From assembly GCA_964420285.1 (NCBI GenBank), contig CAYQTE010000026.1, positions 1 through 55,778 of the forward strand: a DNA stretch of 55,778 nucleotides. The letters are read 5' to 3'. The position numbers were made by a program, and so were the translations under genes. Positions 35,645 to 44,218 of the stretch are shown here, piece by piece. The notes under the pieces are model-generated. The model searched no databases, was not told the DNA's origin, and worked only from the letters and a program-made list of their open reading frames with translations. How positions within the stretch are numbered: position 1 is the first letter of the stretch; each line of letters starts with the position of its first letter. This DNA is from CAYQTE01 sp964420285. Its GTDB lineage: Bacteria; Planctomycetota; Phycisphaerae; Tepidisphaerales; Tepidisphaeraceae.

Positions 35645-37541
35645 TCGAAAACGGCGTGCCGGCCGGCACGCTGGCGCCGCGTCCGCCGGGGCCTCGACCG
35701 CCGCCGGCGGGGGCCGGGGACCGCGCGATCGACTGATTCGACACCATGTCCGTGATCGTGCTGAAATTTCCCTGGAGGGACACCGTCACCGTCGTCGGCA
35801 CCGGCAGGAACGACTGAACCACAAACGTGTTGTTATCATACGCAAAGAGGCTCACCTGCGCCGGGGCATCGGTGAACCGGATCGGAAACGCGCCCATGAA
35901 CTGGTTGCGGATCGCATTGAGCACGCTCGTCGGCAGCCGGTACAGATCGGCGATGTTGTCCGGCAGCGCCAGCACGTAGATCGAGCCGCGATCGTAGATG
36001 TCCGAGATCACGATCGGGTATGCATTGGCCGGGGATTTTGTCTCATACGCGTTGACCTGGTTCCAGGACTGGTTGGTCAGGAAATGAATGATCGGGAAAA
36101 TGATCGGCGGATCGACGATGGAATTGGCGATCACCTGGCCCTTGCGCGCCTGGAACTGCGTGGCCGCCACCTTCTGATCGGTGTATTCAAATTCGCTGAT
36201 CTGCTCGATGCCCTTGCCCGTCAGCGCCCGCAGCAATCCGGAGGTGATCACCACGTTCTTCCCCGCCGAAAGCTGGCTCTTGATCTTGGCAACGATGTCC
36301 GGATCGTTCTTGGCGGCTTCGGTGAGCAGGCAGACATTGGCGCCCTGCCCGGCCGGCGGGGGAAACGTTCCGCTGAGTTCGATTGGAATGCCGGCCATGC
36401 CCAGGAAATCGTAATAGAACTCCTCGCCAATGGAGTGGGGCGGGCGGTAAGCGGCCAGGCCGATCGGCTTGCCGAGTTTGCCCAGGATGGCGTCCATTTG
36501 TTGGAGGGCGACGGAGGCCACGTGTCCGGTGGTTGGGCCATTGGCCGCGCCCGGCGTCAGGGGTGAAAACGCCGCCAGCATCTTCTGGTAATTGAAGCTG
36601 GTGTCCTGATCCTGCCACGGGCGTGTACCGACGTTGATGGCGCGGAGCGCTCCGGGCCATTCCCACAGGGTGATTTCCCGGGGTTTGGCCAGGGCCGCGT
36701 CCCAGATTTGTTCCGGATAGCGGTCAATGTAGTTGGTGCCGAGTTGATCGACCCATGCGCCGTCATTTCCGCCCGGCTTGATGTTCTCCAGGTAGCGCAC
36801 CAGGCTGTAACTTTCGTACTGCTGCAGGTGCTGCTCCCAGGTGATCGGATCGCGCGTCTCGACGCCGGTGTAGATGGCATCGAATATCTTTGGTTCCACC
36901 TCAAGGTCATATCCCGTTCCCTGGTAGTGCTCATACCAGTTTGGGTATTTGATGATGAGCCGGAACTTCGGATTGATCGCCTTGGCGGGCTTGATCAGCA
37001 TCGTCTGCGCCGCGTCGTCCAGCGCTGCCAGCCGGTACTGCGTCCAGGTCATGTCGCCCTTGGCTTTGATATCCTCGGCCGTCTTGGACGCCGTGAAGAA
37101 CCAGTCGTCGAGAATGATCTCGTCGAAGTGCCGGGCGCACATTTCCGCCACCGATTTGACGTATTCGCGATCCGCCGGCAGCGAATAGGACAGTGTCCCG
37201 CCGCCCGAATCACGTTCCTGCGGTCCGGCCGCAAACGCCACGGCGCTGGACACCAGCACGCCGCGGTCGGTGAAGAACTTCTTGATGGCGTCAAAGGTGT
37301 TTTCCTTTTCGGTCGTGCGGCCGCTGGCGACTTCGAGGTAGACCTTGTCGAATTTCACCTGGCGGCTCATGGCGTCGTAGGCCTGGGCGAGCGTCTGCGG
37401 ATTGGCCCACTGGCCCACGGTGCCGCGCGTGACGTAGATCGCCACGCGGAAATTCTTGTAATTGGGCTCCGCCCCGCGCGCACCGGCCGCAAGAAAGGCC
37501 GCCACAAGCAGCGCACCAAGCAATTTGCAGGCAGATTTCAT
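35598..37541 (-). CDS. Secreted TIM-barrel-like protein of unknown function
   Basis: The 647-residue product starts at an ATG with GAGGAG seven bases upstream; a longer frame to 37574 lacks such a site. A signal peptide (LLGALLVAAFLAAGARG) precedes a region with glycoside-hydrolase-like barrel signatures (FDKVYLEVASGRTTE, then DEIILDDWFFTAS with paired Asp). A probable glutamine-amidotransferase-like or accessory domain (about residues 330-450) and a C-terminal beta domain with a Gly/Arg-rich insert follow. I do not recognise the family. It sits before GH2 and GH97 genes, so carbohydrate hydrolysis is a reasonable guess only. Confidence 0.7.
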   Translation of the reverse strand: MKSACKLLGALLVAAFLAAGARGAEPNYKNFRVAIYVTRGTVGQWANPQTLAQAYDAMSRQVKFDKVYLEVASGRTTEKENTFDAIKKFFTDRGVLVSSAVAFAAGPQERDSGGGTLSYSLPADREYVKSVAEMCARHFDEIILDDWFFTASKTAEDIKAKGDMTWTQYRLAALDDAAQTMLIKPAKAINPKFRLIIKYPNWYEHYQGTGYDLEVEPKIFDAIYTGVETRDPITWEQHLQQYESYSLVRYLENIKPGGNDGAWVDQLGTNYIDRYPEQIWDAALAKPREITLWEWPGALRAINVGTRPWQDQDTSFNYQKMLAAFSPLTPGAANGPTTGHVASVALQQMDAILGKLGKPIGLAAYRPPHSIGEEFYYDFLGMAGIPIELSGTFPPPAGQGANVCLLTEAAKNDPDIVAKIKSQLSAGKNVVITSGLLRALTGKGIEQISEFEYTDQKVAATQFQARKGQVIANSIVDPPIIFPIIHFLTNQSWNQVNAYETKSPANAYPIVISDIYDRGSIYVLALPDNIADLYRLPTSVLNAIRNQFMGAFPIRFTDAPAQVSLFAYDNNTFVVQSFLPVPTTVTVSLQGNFSTITDMVSNQSIARSPAPAGGGRGPGGRGASVPAGTPFSITIPPHSYRAFAAQN

Positions 37542-37628
37542 ACGCTGACTCCTCGAAAAAGGAACCGACCGCACCTACTTGCGGCTATGGCAATCCTGTC
37601 AGGTTCTGAACCGACAACTTCCCAAATA

Positions 37629-40622
37629 TCAGTTCCCGGCCGGGACAGCGGCGGGTGCGACTTCCTTGGGTCCGACAAACGCATCCTTGTTGAGGGCCAC
37701 GGCGGCGCCGCCGCCAGCGGGGAAAGTCCGCCCGGCCGTGCTGATGTTCCAGCCATCGACCGCGATTTCCGGGGTTTCGCTTCCCAGCGACGACGACCCG
37801 GCCTCGATGGTGACAGTCCTGGATTCGCCGGGCAACAGCGAGATGTAATTGTCGCTGTAGTACACCGGCAGCACGCGGTCGCTGGTGCGCTGCTTGCGCA
37901 GCGTCAGGTGGATCTGCAACGCCGGAATCTTCGTGGGGTTGGAAATCGTGGCGTCGATCAGGCACTTGCCGGCCGCATCGTGGCGCGTCAGCGTGACGGC
38001 CACATCCGCCGTCGCCAGCGTCTGCAAAGCGGAGAAATCCTCGGCCCCGCCGCCACCGGCCGGGCCGCGTCCGCCGCCGCCACCGCCGCCGCCAGCGCGG
38101 CCACGCGCCTGGGCGCCGCCGGAACCAAAAATGTCCGCGGCTCGCGGCGCTGCCGCCGGCGAGATCGTGGCGGTGGTGCGCCAGTAGAAGTTGTCGGAAA
38201 TTAACTTGCCGGATGCATCCTTGAGCTCCAGTTTGACGTAATGCACGGGCGTAAGTCCATCCGGCCAGGCCGGCACGCCCAGGTCGGTCGCTGCGCATGC
38301 CTTGGCATTGACCGGGAGCGTGGTTTCGGATTTCGGCGTGCCGTCCATGTTGTAGATGCGCACGACAGCCTGCAGGCCGGGTTTGGCCTGAGGCATGGTG
38401 TTGATCACCATGACGTGCCAGTCGTTGAGGTTGAGCTGCACGTGCAACGGCTCGCAGGCCTTCTTGGCGCCGTAGAGGGCTGCCAGAGGCTCCAGGTCGT
38501 AGCTGTACACCTGCCACACGAAACTCGGCTGCGACGGATTGCTCATCCATGTGAGCACGGCCGCGCAGGGGTCAAAGAGCTTGGCCTCGCGGCCTTCGTA
38601 CATGGCGCGATAGGTTTCGTACATGGCCATCTGGCTCTTGCGCACGAAATCGGCCAGGTCGCGCTTGGCGATGGCGCCGTAGCGCGTTGCGATGCCCTGC
38701 GGGAAGGTGTTGCCCGCCTGCGCGCCGCTGCACAGATCGTGGGAGGCCCAGTCGTCGTTCAGGTCGTACCAGTCCTTTTCCGGCATCATCGCCTTGATGG
38801 CCGCCAGTGTCGGGATCGATACGCTGCCCAGTTCGGTCTTGAAGGGTTCGAGCGGGCGAGCAGCGCCCGCGGCGCCGGCGCCGCCGGCCCGGCCCGGCGT
38901 CGTCGTGGCGGCGGCCACCGGCGCGAAATACGCCGACGGCACGCGCCAGGAATACGGCCCGCCGGAGCGCACGCCCCGGCCGTCGCCGGAGTTGGCCTGA
39001 TAGAAGCGCGCGGGATCAAGCTCGGCGGTGAGCTTGGTGATGGCGTCGGCCACGGCCGGCGGGGCCGGATAGCTCTCGTTGCGGCCGCACCACAGCGCGA
39101 TCGACGGATGGCTGCGGAAGCGCACGACTTTCTCTCGCACGTTGGCGAGGTACATGTCGATGGTTTCCTGGCGAAGGGCCAGGACGTCCGGCGTGTCGTT
39201 GGGGCTGGGGTTGCCGCCCACCTGCGGCCCGTCGCTGGCGTTGGCCTGGAACATCTCGTCCCAGACCAGGATGCCATATTTATCGCACATATCGTAGAAA
39301 TCCTCGCTGGTGCTCTGACCCACCCAGTTGCGGATCATGGTGTAGTTGGCCAGGGCATGGAAGCGGACCTTTGCCTCCAAAACATCGCGAGGGATTCGCT
39401 TCATGGCCTCATCCATCCCCCAGGCGCCGCCCTTGCAGAAGATCGGCACGCCGTTGACGAAGATGGTCAGGTTGTCCGTCTGCGGAATCAGCGTCTGATC
39501 GGCCGGAACGGCGTAGGTGATCTTGCGGATGCCGAAGTTGGTGTCCCGTGCGTCGGATGACGCGCCGTTGATGTCGAAAGACACGTGCATCGTGTAGAGG
39601 AACTGGTCGCCATAGGTGTTGGGCCACCAGAGCTTGGGGTTGGCCATATGCAGTTGAGCGGCGCCAGGCCCTGAATCCGCAGGCGTGACTTTGACTTCCT
39701 TCACCTCATGCGGCTGGAGCGTCACCGGCACCGAGAAACCGCCGCCGTCAAACGTGCCTTTCAATGTGCCCGTCTGCGGCTGATCGGTCGCGTTCTTGAC
39801 GGTTGTCAGCACCATCAGATCAGCCGAATCGGTGCGTGGAAGCGGCAGATCGGAGCTGACAGAGGGATCGTCGATGCGCACCGGACCGGTCGTCGTGAGC
39901 GTTACCTTTTGCCAGATACCCATGTCGCGGTCGCGGATGCCGGGAATCCAGTCCCAGCCGACGGTGCAGCCGAACGTCGCTCCGTCCTGCATGATCGCGC
40001 CGCCGTTGCCGCCAGTGCCGTTGGCGACGGTTTGTTCCAGCACCGTTCCCGGATGCGGCGGGGGGTTGATGCGGACCGCGATGGCGGCCGGCTGTCCGGC
40101 TTTGACAAAGTCGGTGATATCAAAGATGCCGCGAGCGAAAGCTCCCTTGACCATCCCAATCTCTTTGCCGTTGACCCAGACATCGGCCGTGTAATTGATG
40201 CCGTCAAAGTTCAGCCAGATGTGTTTGCCCGCATAGTCGGCGGGGACGACGACGTCGGTGCGGTACCAGTAGCTGGTGTGGCAAAGCGATTCGGGAATGA
40301 TGTTCGGGCGGTTGTTCTCGCCGTAGAGCGGCTCGGGATAGACGCCGTCGTTGACCAGACTGGTCAGGACGGTGCCGGGAACGGTGGCTTTGTACCAGCC
40401 CTGCTGCGTCGCGCCGGACACGGAAAGTTTGGCGCCCCAGGCGTCGGCCTCGGCCTTCCTGGCGTCGGCGGTATCGCCGGGCTTTTCGACCTTGGCCACG
40501 TCCTGCAATGTCCAGCCGGAGGTCAATATCACGGGTGCCGCCAATGCCAAGCGCGATGCCCCGATCATGATCAGTGCCGAAAGCAAGGCCGCAAAATATT
40601 TTCCATTCCGCCAAGTGTTCAT
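37629..40622 (-). CDS. Glycoside hydrolase family 2 enzyme (exo-glucosaminidase/beta-mannosidase-like)
   Basis: The 997-residue product has a signal peptide (FAALLSALIMIGASRLALA), a GH2 sugar-binding jelly roll (about residues 70-245), an immunoglobulin-like domain, and a TIM barrel whose acid/base is N515-E516 in LWCGRNES. A Gly/Ala-rich low-complexity run lies near residue 575, and a C-terminal Gly/Arg-rich segment separates the last beta domains. LDPARFYQANSGDGRG resembles exo-beta-D-glucosaminidases; beta-mannosidase is the alternative. It lies between the unknown secreted gene and GH97 on the minus strand. Confidence 0.88.
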   Translation of the reverse strand: MNTWRNGKYFAALLSALIMIGASRLALAAPVILTSGWTLQDVAKVEKPGDTADARKAEADAWGAKLSVSGATQQGWYKATVPGTVLTSLVNDGVYPEPLYGENNRPNIIPESLCHTSYWYRTDVVVPADYAGKHIWLNFDGINYTADVWVNGKEIGMVKGAFARGIFDITDFVKAGQPAAIAVRINPPPHPGTVLEQTVANGTGGNGGAIMQDGATFGCTVGWDWIPGIRDRDMGIWQKVTLTTTGPVRIDDPSVSSDLPLPRTDSADLMVLTTVKNATDQPQTGTLKGTFDGGGFSVPVTLQPHEVKEVKVTPADSGPGAAQLHMANPKLWWPNTYGDQFLYTMHVSFDINGASSDARDTNFGIRKITYAVPADQTLIPQTDNLTIFVNGVPIFCKGGAWGMDEAMKRIPRDVLEAKVRFHALANYTMIRNWVGQSTSEDFYDMCDKYGILVWDEMFQANASDGPQVGGNPSPNDTPDVLALRQETIDMYLANVREKVVRFRSHPSIALWCGRNESYPAPPAVADAITKLTAELDPARFYQANSGDGRGVRSGGPYSWRVPSAYFAPVAAATTTPGRAGGAGAAGAARPLEPFKTELGSVSIPTLAAIKAMMPEKDWYDLNDDWASHDLCSGAQAGNTFPQGIATRYGAIAKRDLADFVRKSQMAMYETYRAMYEGREAKLFDPCAAVLTWMSNPSQPSFVWQVYSYDLEPLAALYGAKKACEPLHVQLNLNDWHVMVINTMPQAKPGLQAVVRIYNMDGTPKSETTLPVNAKACAATDLGVPAWPDGLTPVHYVKLELKDASGKLISDNFYWRTTATISPAAAPRAADIFGSGGAQARGRAGGGGGGGGRGPAGGGGAEDFSALQTLATADVAVTLTRHDAAGKCLIDATISNPTKIPALQIHLTLRKQRTSDRVLPVYYSDNYISLLPGESRTVTIEAGSSSLGSETPEIAVDGWNISTAGRTFPAGGGAAVALNKDAFVGPKEVAPAAVPAGN

Positions 40623-40686
40623 GTGTGACCCTTTCTCTTGTTCCTGCGAAGTCTACCGATCGCCGCCCGATCTTGATACCGCGCCA

Positions 40687-42690
40687 TCACCCGGGCGAAA
40701 AGATCGCCACGGTTCCGCCCGACGGCGCCAGCTTCAATGGCAGACTGTCGGTTGAGCCGGCGGTTCTCTGGTTCTTCAGCAGGTGTTCGGCATTCTGATC
40801 GCTGTCCGGCGCATCCTGCCACAGCGAGACATTCCAATTGCCCGGCCCCAGGAAATTCAATGGCACGGACAGTTCACGGCCGTCGCGGTCGGAGATGGCG
40901 GCCAGATACCAGGTCTTGCCGCTGCGCCGCGCCTCGACCACATATTTTCCCACCTCGCCGGCCAAGCCGCGAGTCTCATCCCAGGTGGTCGGTAAGCCCT
41001 TGAGGAAATCCATGCCCGGCAGGTAGTTGCCCTGTGCGTCCTTATAGTGAGCGGGCGAATCGCAGGCCACGGTGACGGGGCTTTCAATGAGGATAAACAT
41101 CGCCAGCTCATTGGCCCGTGTCCCCTGCACCTGCGTATTGGAACTGGTTCTCTGAAATTGCGACGGCTGGCGGTTGAGGAAGCCGCCGGGCGTGAAATCG
41201 GCCGGCCCGGCCAGTATGCGCGTGAAGGGCAGCGTGGCCTTGTGCTCCGGCGTTTCCTTGAGACCGAACTTGTTGTATTCGTTGCCCTGCACGCCCTCGC
41301 GCGTGATCTGGTTGGGCCAGGTGCGATTCAGCCCCGTCGGCTTGAATGCTCCATGAAAATCAATCATCAGATGATTCTCCGCCGCTGTCCTGGAGACATC
41401 CTCGTACCAGTTGACGGCCCACTGATCGTCGCGGTCGATGAAGTCGATCTTCAGGCCGACAATGCCCCATTTGGCGATCATCGGGAAATCCCGCTTGTAA
41501 ACGGCGGCGTCGATGAAGTCGTTGAAGTGATACCACAACCAGATGCTCACGCCTCGCTCTTTGCCATACGCCACAAGATCCGGCACGATCGACTTGTCGC
41601 CAATCTCCGACAATTGATAACGCCAGCCCATATCGGCCGCGAGTTGAATGTACTCCTTCAGCGTGGGCAGGTCGTTCTTCCCCGTCGCCGACCACCATGT
41701 GCCCCATGACGCCATGCCCGGCTTGACCCATGACGTGTCCGCCAGCTTGCTCGGCGTGGCGAGATTCAACACCAGATCGCTGGCGATAAGGTCAGCGGGT
41801 TTACGGCCGATGATGAATGTCCGCCACGGTGAATTGTGGGGAGTCCTGGCTTCAACCAGCCCCTTGGGAGCAAAGTCGGGCGGCACAACGATCTGCCCGG
41901 CCGCACCGTTTATCATGGGCGCCCATGGCACGACAGGTTGTGCCGGAGCGAGCTGCGCTTCCAGCGTGTTCTTTGCGCCGGCCTTGGGCACCAGCCACAT
42001 GCCGGACCAATCGAGCAGGTCGCTTTCGGTGATGGCGACATACGCCGCTGGCGTCTGCACAAGGAAGGGCAGGCCGTGTTTGAAATCGGGATTCAGCTTG
42101 GACAGCATATTGGGCAGATATCGCCATTCCCCCGAGCCGATGAATCCACCCTCGGGGCGGACGCCGTCCTTGTTATTCCAGCCCGCCCATACCGGGTCAT
42201 CATCGGAGAAGGTGAATTCCGTGGCCTCGCGCGTCACGATAAACGAATCCATCCCCGCCTGACTGGGGAGAACGTAGCGGAACGCCACGCCGTCGTCGTA
42301 CGCCCTGGCCACGACGGCAAACGTCAACCCGCCTTCCTTGAACGTCAGCGTCATCTCGTCAAAATGATCACGCACGTCACGGTTCTTGCCGTAGTCATTT
42401 TCCCAGTGATTGTCGGCCGATTTGCGGTCCTCGCCCTGTAAAACCGACTTCTCGCCGAGCCTGATATTGCCGGCCAGTTCAAGACCCAGCCGCGAGCGAA
42501 GCAGCGCGGGCTTGTCATCCACGGTGATGCTGTAACCAAGGGGCGCATCGGTGTGGATGGTGATGGCGATCTTGCCGTCGGGAGAGCGGACTTCGCGTGC
42601 CGCCGCATCCGCGGCACCGGCCGGCGAACACGACAGCAAAATGGCCCCAATGAGCACACCAACATTCAGGCAGAAGCAACGGGCGTTCAC
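40687..42690 (-). CDS. Glycoside hydrolase family 97 (alpha-glucosidase/alpha-galactosidase type)
   Basis: The 667-residue product is best started at GTG 42690, preceded by AAAGGAG; upstream ATG 42735 would add residues before the signal peptide (VGVLIGAILLSCSPAGA). GH97 features are an N-terminal beta-supersandwich (about residues 25-290, with SPDGKIAITIHTD and DDGVAFRYVLP), a barrel carrying GLKIDFIDRDDQ and MIDFHGAFKPTG, and a C-terminal beta domain. GH97 includes inverting alpha-glucosidases and retaining alpha-galactosidases; which it is depends on residues I cannot verify here. Confidence 0.9.
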   Translation of the reverse strand: MNARCFCLNVGVLIGAILLSCSPAGAADAAAREVRSPDGKIAITIHTDAPLGYSITVDDKPALLRSRLGLELAGNIRLGEKSVLQGEDRKSADNHWENDYGKNRDVRDHFDEMTLTFKEGGLTFAVVARAYDDGVAFRYVLPSQAGMDSFIVTREATEFTFSDDDPVWAGWNNKDGVRPEGGFIGSGEWRYLPNMLSKLNPDFKHGLPFLVQTPAAYVAITESDLLDWSGMWLVPKAGAKNTLEAQLAPAQPVVPWAPMINGAAGQIVVPPDFAPKGLVEARTPHNSPWRTFIIGRKPADLIASDLVLNLATPSKLADTSWVKPGMASWGTWWSATGKNDLPTLKEYIQLAADMGWRYQLSEIGDKSIVPDLVAYGKERGVSIWLWYHFNDFIDAAVYKRDFPMIAKWGIVGLKIDFIDRDDQWAVNWYEDVSRTAAENHLMIDFHGAFKPTGLNRTWPNQITREGVQGNEYNKFGLKETPEHKATLPFTRILAGPADFTPGGFLNRQPSQFQRTSSNTQVQGTRANELAMFILIESPVTVACDSPAHYKDAQGNYLPGMDFLKGLPTTWDETRGLAGEVGKYVVEARRSGKTWYLAAISDRDGRELSVPLNFLGPGNWNVSLWQDAPDSDQNAEHLLKNQRTAGSTDSLPLKLAPSGGTVAIFSPG

Positions 42691-43041
42691 GGCGTTTCTC
42701 CTTTCGATTTGTTGGTCATCGATCTCCGCAGGCACGTTCAGTCCCGACTCGACTGCATTTTCCTGCTCCTTTTCACCGACAAAGCGGACGTGAACCGGGA
42801 CATGCCCGCCGGAACCGCATGGGGGGCACCTCGACCGCCGCGATCTTGATGACGGCGGCCGGGTCTGTCAATAGCCGTCGGCGTCCGGCAGGCCCGCTCC
42901 GCCCGCCCCGGACCGGGCCCGTTGTGTCAAAACGTGTTATTTTTCTTTGATAGTGACAAAATGAATTTCATTTGGTAGCATTGTCGCACCTCGCGGCGGC
43001 GACGGGCCGCCGGATCACTTGTCCCGATATGGAGTTTCATC
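42691..43041. promoter_or_regulatory. Intergenic region at left edge of the phage island
   Basis: This 351-base gap separates the GH97 gene (-) from the first island gene (+). It holds an AT-rich stretch near 42930-42975 unlike the flanks, with a dyad AAATGA-ATT-TCATTT (42959-42973) and a GGAG ribosome site near 43029. No integrase, tRNA or att-like repeat was recognised. Confidence 0.4.
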
Positions 43042-43467
43042 ATGCCCGATTCCCCAATGACCGGCTCATCCGCCAAAAACCTAACAAAATGCGAACTCAT
43101 GGCCGAGCACGCGGCACGGCGGGTCTTGAACGCCATGGCCCTGGACCAGCAGCAGGAGCTGCTGAATTCGCCCGAATTCCGCTCCCGACTTTCGCCGCAA
43201 CTGCTGCGCCGCCACCAGGCCCGCGTCGCCCGCGAACTGGCCCAGCGTCAGCGGCAGGTCGAAGCCCTGCGCACCCCGTGCCACTGCCGCCGATGCCTCA
43301 AGTGCCGAAGCAAGCCCTTCCCCGCCTATTACGTCGTCAATCGCCTCAGCTACGAATGCCACCTCGAACGCCAGCAGATCGATCCGGAACTGGAGGAAAT
43401 TCTCGCCTCCCTGCGCAACGACCGCTCCCGCGTCGGCTCCGTCGTCATCGCACGTGGCGCGAGATAA
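43042..43467 (+). CDS. Small phage-island protein with Cys-rich (zinc ribbon-like) motif
   Basis: The 141-residue product has a helical N-terminus, a Gln/Arg-rich stretch and a cysteine cluster CHCRRCLKC (about residues 79-87) with a later Cys, which suggests metal binding. A GGAG lies before the ATG. It is the first gene of the island. I do not recognise the family; a DNA- or RNA-binding role would fit the basic charge. Confidence 0.6.
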   Translation: MPDSPMTGSSAKNLTKCELMAEHAARRVLNAMALDQQQELLNSPEFRSRLSPQLLRRHQARVARELAQRQRQVEALRTPCHCRRCLKCRSKPFPAYYVVNRLSYECHLERQQIDPELEEILASLRNDRSRVGSVVIARGAR

Positions 43468-43480
43468 TGGAACAGTTGAA

Positions 43481-43568
43481 CGGGCGAGCAGGGGATACGC
43501 CTGGTGGGCCGAGAGCAGTTCTGATTCGCTTCTCTCCTGCTCACCTGCTCACCTGCTCACCTGCTCTA
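43481..43568. repeat. Octamer repeat locus 1 (CTGCTCAC)
   Basis: CTGCTCAC repeats 3.75 times (43537-43568). A partial reverse-complement arm (CGAGCAGG near 43485-43492) lies about 45 bases upstream, so the locus is a loose inverted pair. It sits between the first island gene and the HTH gene. Confidence 0.7.
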
Positions 43569-43612
43569 CTTTCTCGCGCAGCGTGTTACCTGTTACCCAA
43601 GAGTGAGGAACC

Positions 43613-43873
43613 ATGTCACAGTCAATCGCATCTGATTCGCATCGCTCACTTGCCGACCTGCGCCACCGTCGCCGCGAGGCGGCCGTAGCAATGGCCGCCC
43701 GCGGCGCCCCACATCGCCAGATCGCCGCGGCGCTGGGCATCTCGCGCGTCGCGGCGACGAGGCTTCTCGGCCGGGCCGGCGTGCCGCGACGCCGCTCGGC
43801 CTTTGCCGCCCGCGTCTACTGTGCCAGCCAGCTTGGCTCGGCAATTTGTCCGCTTGACCTGGATACGCTGTGA
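43613..43873 (+). CDS. Small helix-turn-helix protein
   Basis: The 86-residue product has a clear resolvase/Hin-like HTH (AMAARGAPHRQIAAALGISRVAATRLLGRAG, about residues 27-58) in a basic protein. It may regulate phage genes or act in packaging. Its stop overlaps the GTG start of the next gene. I do not recognise a named family. Confidence 0.65.
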   Translation: MSQSIASDSHRSLADLRHRRREAAVAMAARGAPHRQIAAALGISRVAATRLLGRAGVPRRRSAFAARVYCASQLGSAICPLDLDTL

Positions 43874-44166
43874 TCGATCGCATTACCCAACTTCAGGATG
43901 AACTCGACGCCCTGCGCCGTGCCAGCGGCGACGGCGGCGACCATCTCCAGTCGCTCCTGCTTGGCATGGCCGAGGTCAAACTCAATCTCGCCCAGCAGGA
44001 CCGGTTGCTGGCCAAGCTCGACGCGAGCATCAACGGCAACGGCCGGGCCGGGCTGCTCATGCGCATGGATCGGGCAGAGCGCTGGATCGCCGTGAATACG
44101 CGGCTGGCCTGGACCGTCGTCACCGCGGTCGTCGCGCTGCTGGTTCATGCGGCCACAAAGCTATGA
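43870..44166 (+). CDS. Coiled-coil protein with C-terminal membrane segment, holin-like position
   Basis: GTG start overlapping the previous stop. The 98-residue product has a helical, charged coiled coil (about residues 1-70) and one C-terminal transmembrane segment (LAWTVVTAVVALLVHAA). Phage lysis accessory proteins can look like this, but no catalytic domain supports a specific role. Confidence 0.6.
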   Translation: MIDRITQLQDELDALRRASGDGGDHLQSLLLGMAEVKLNLAQQDRLLAKLDASINGNGRAGLLMRMDRAERWIAVNTRLAWTVVTAVVALLVHAATKL

Positions 44167-44218
44167 TGCTACCATGTGGCCGTCGCGAGCAATTTGAAAT
44201 CTCGGATTTGAGATTCGT

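Noticed and set aside
43537..43568. Short direct repeats considered as a CRISPR array
   Set aside because: Units are eight bases with no spacers, far too short for CRISPR; the same applies to the array at the right end.
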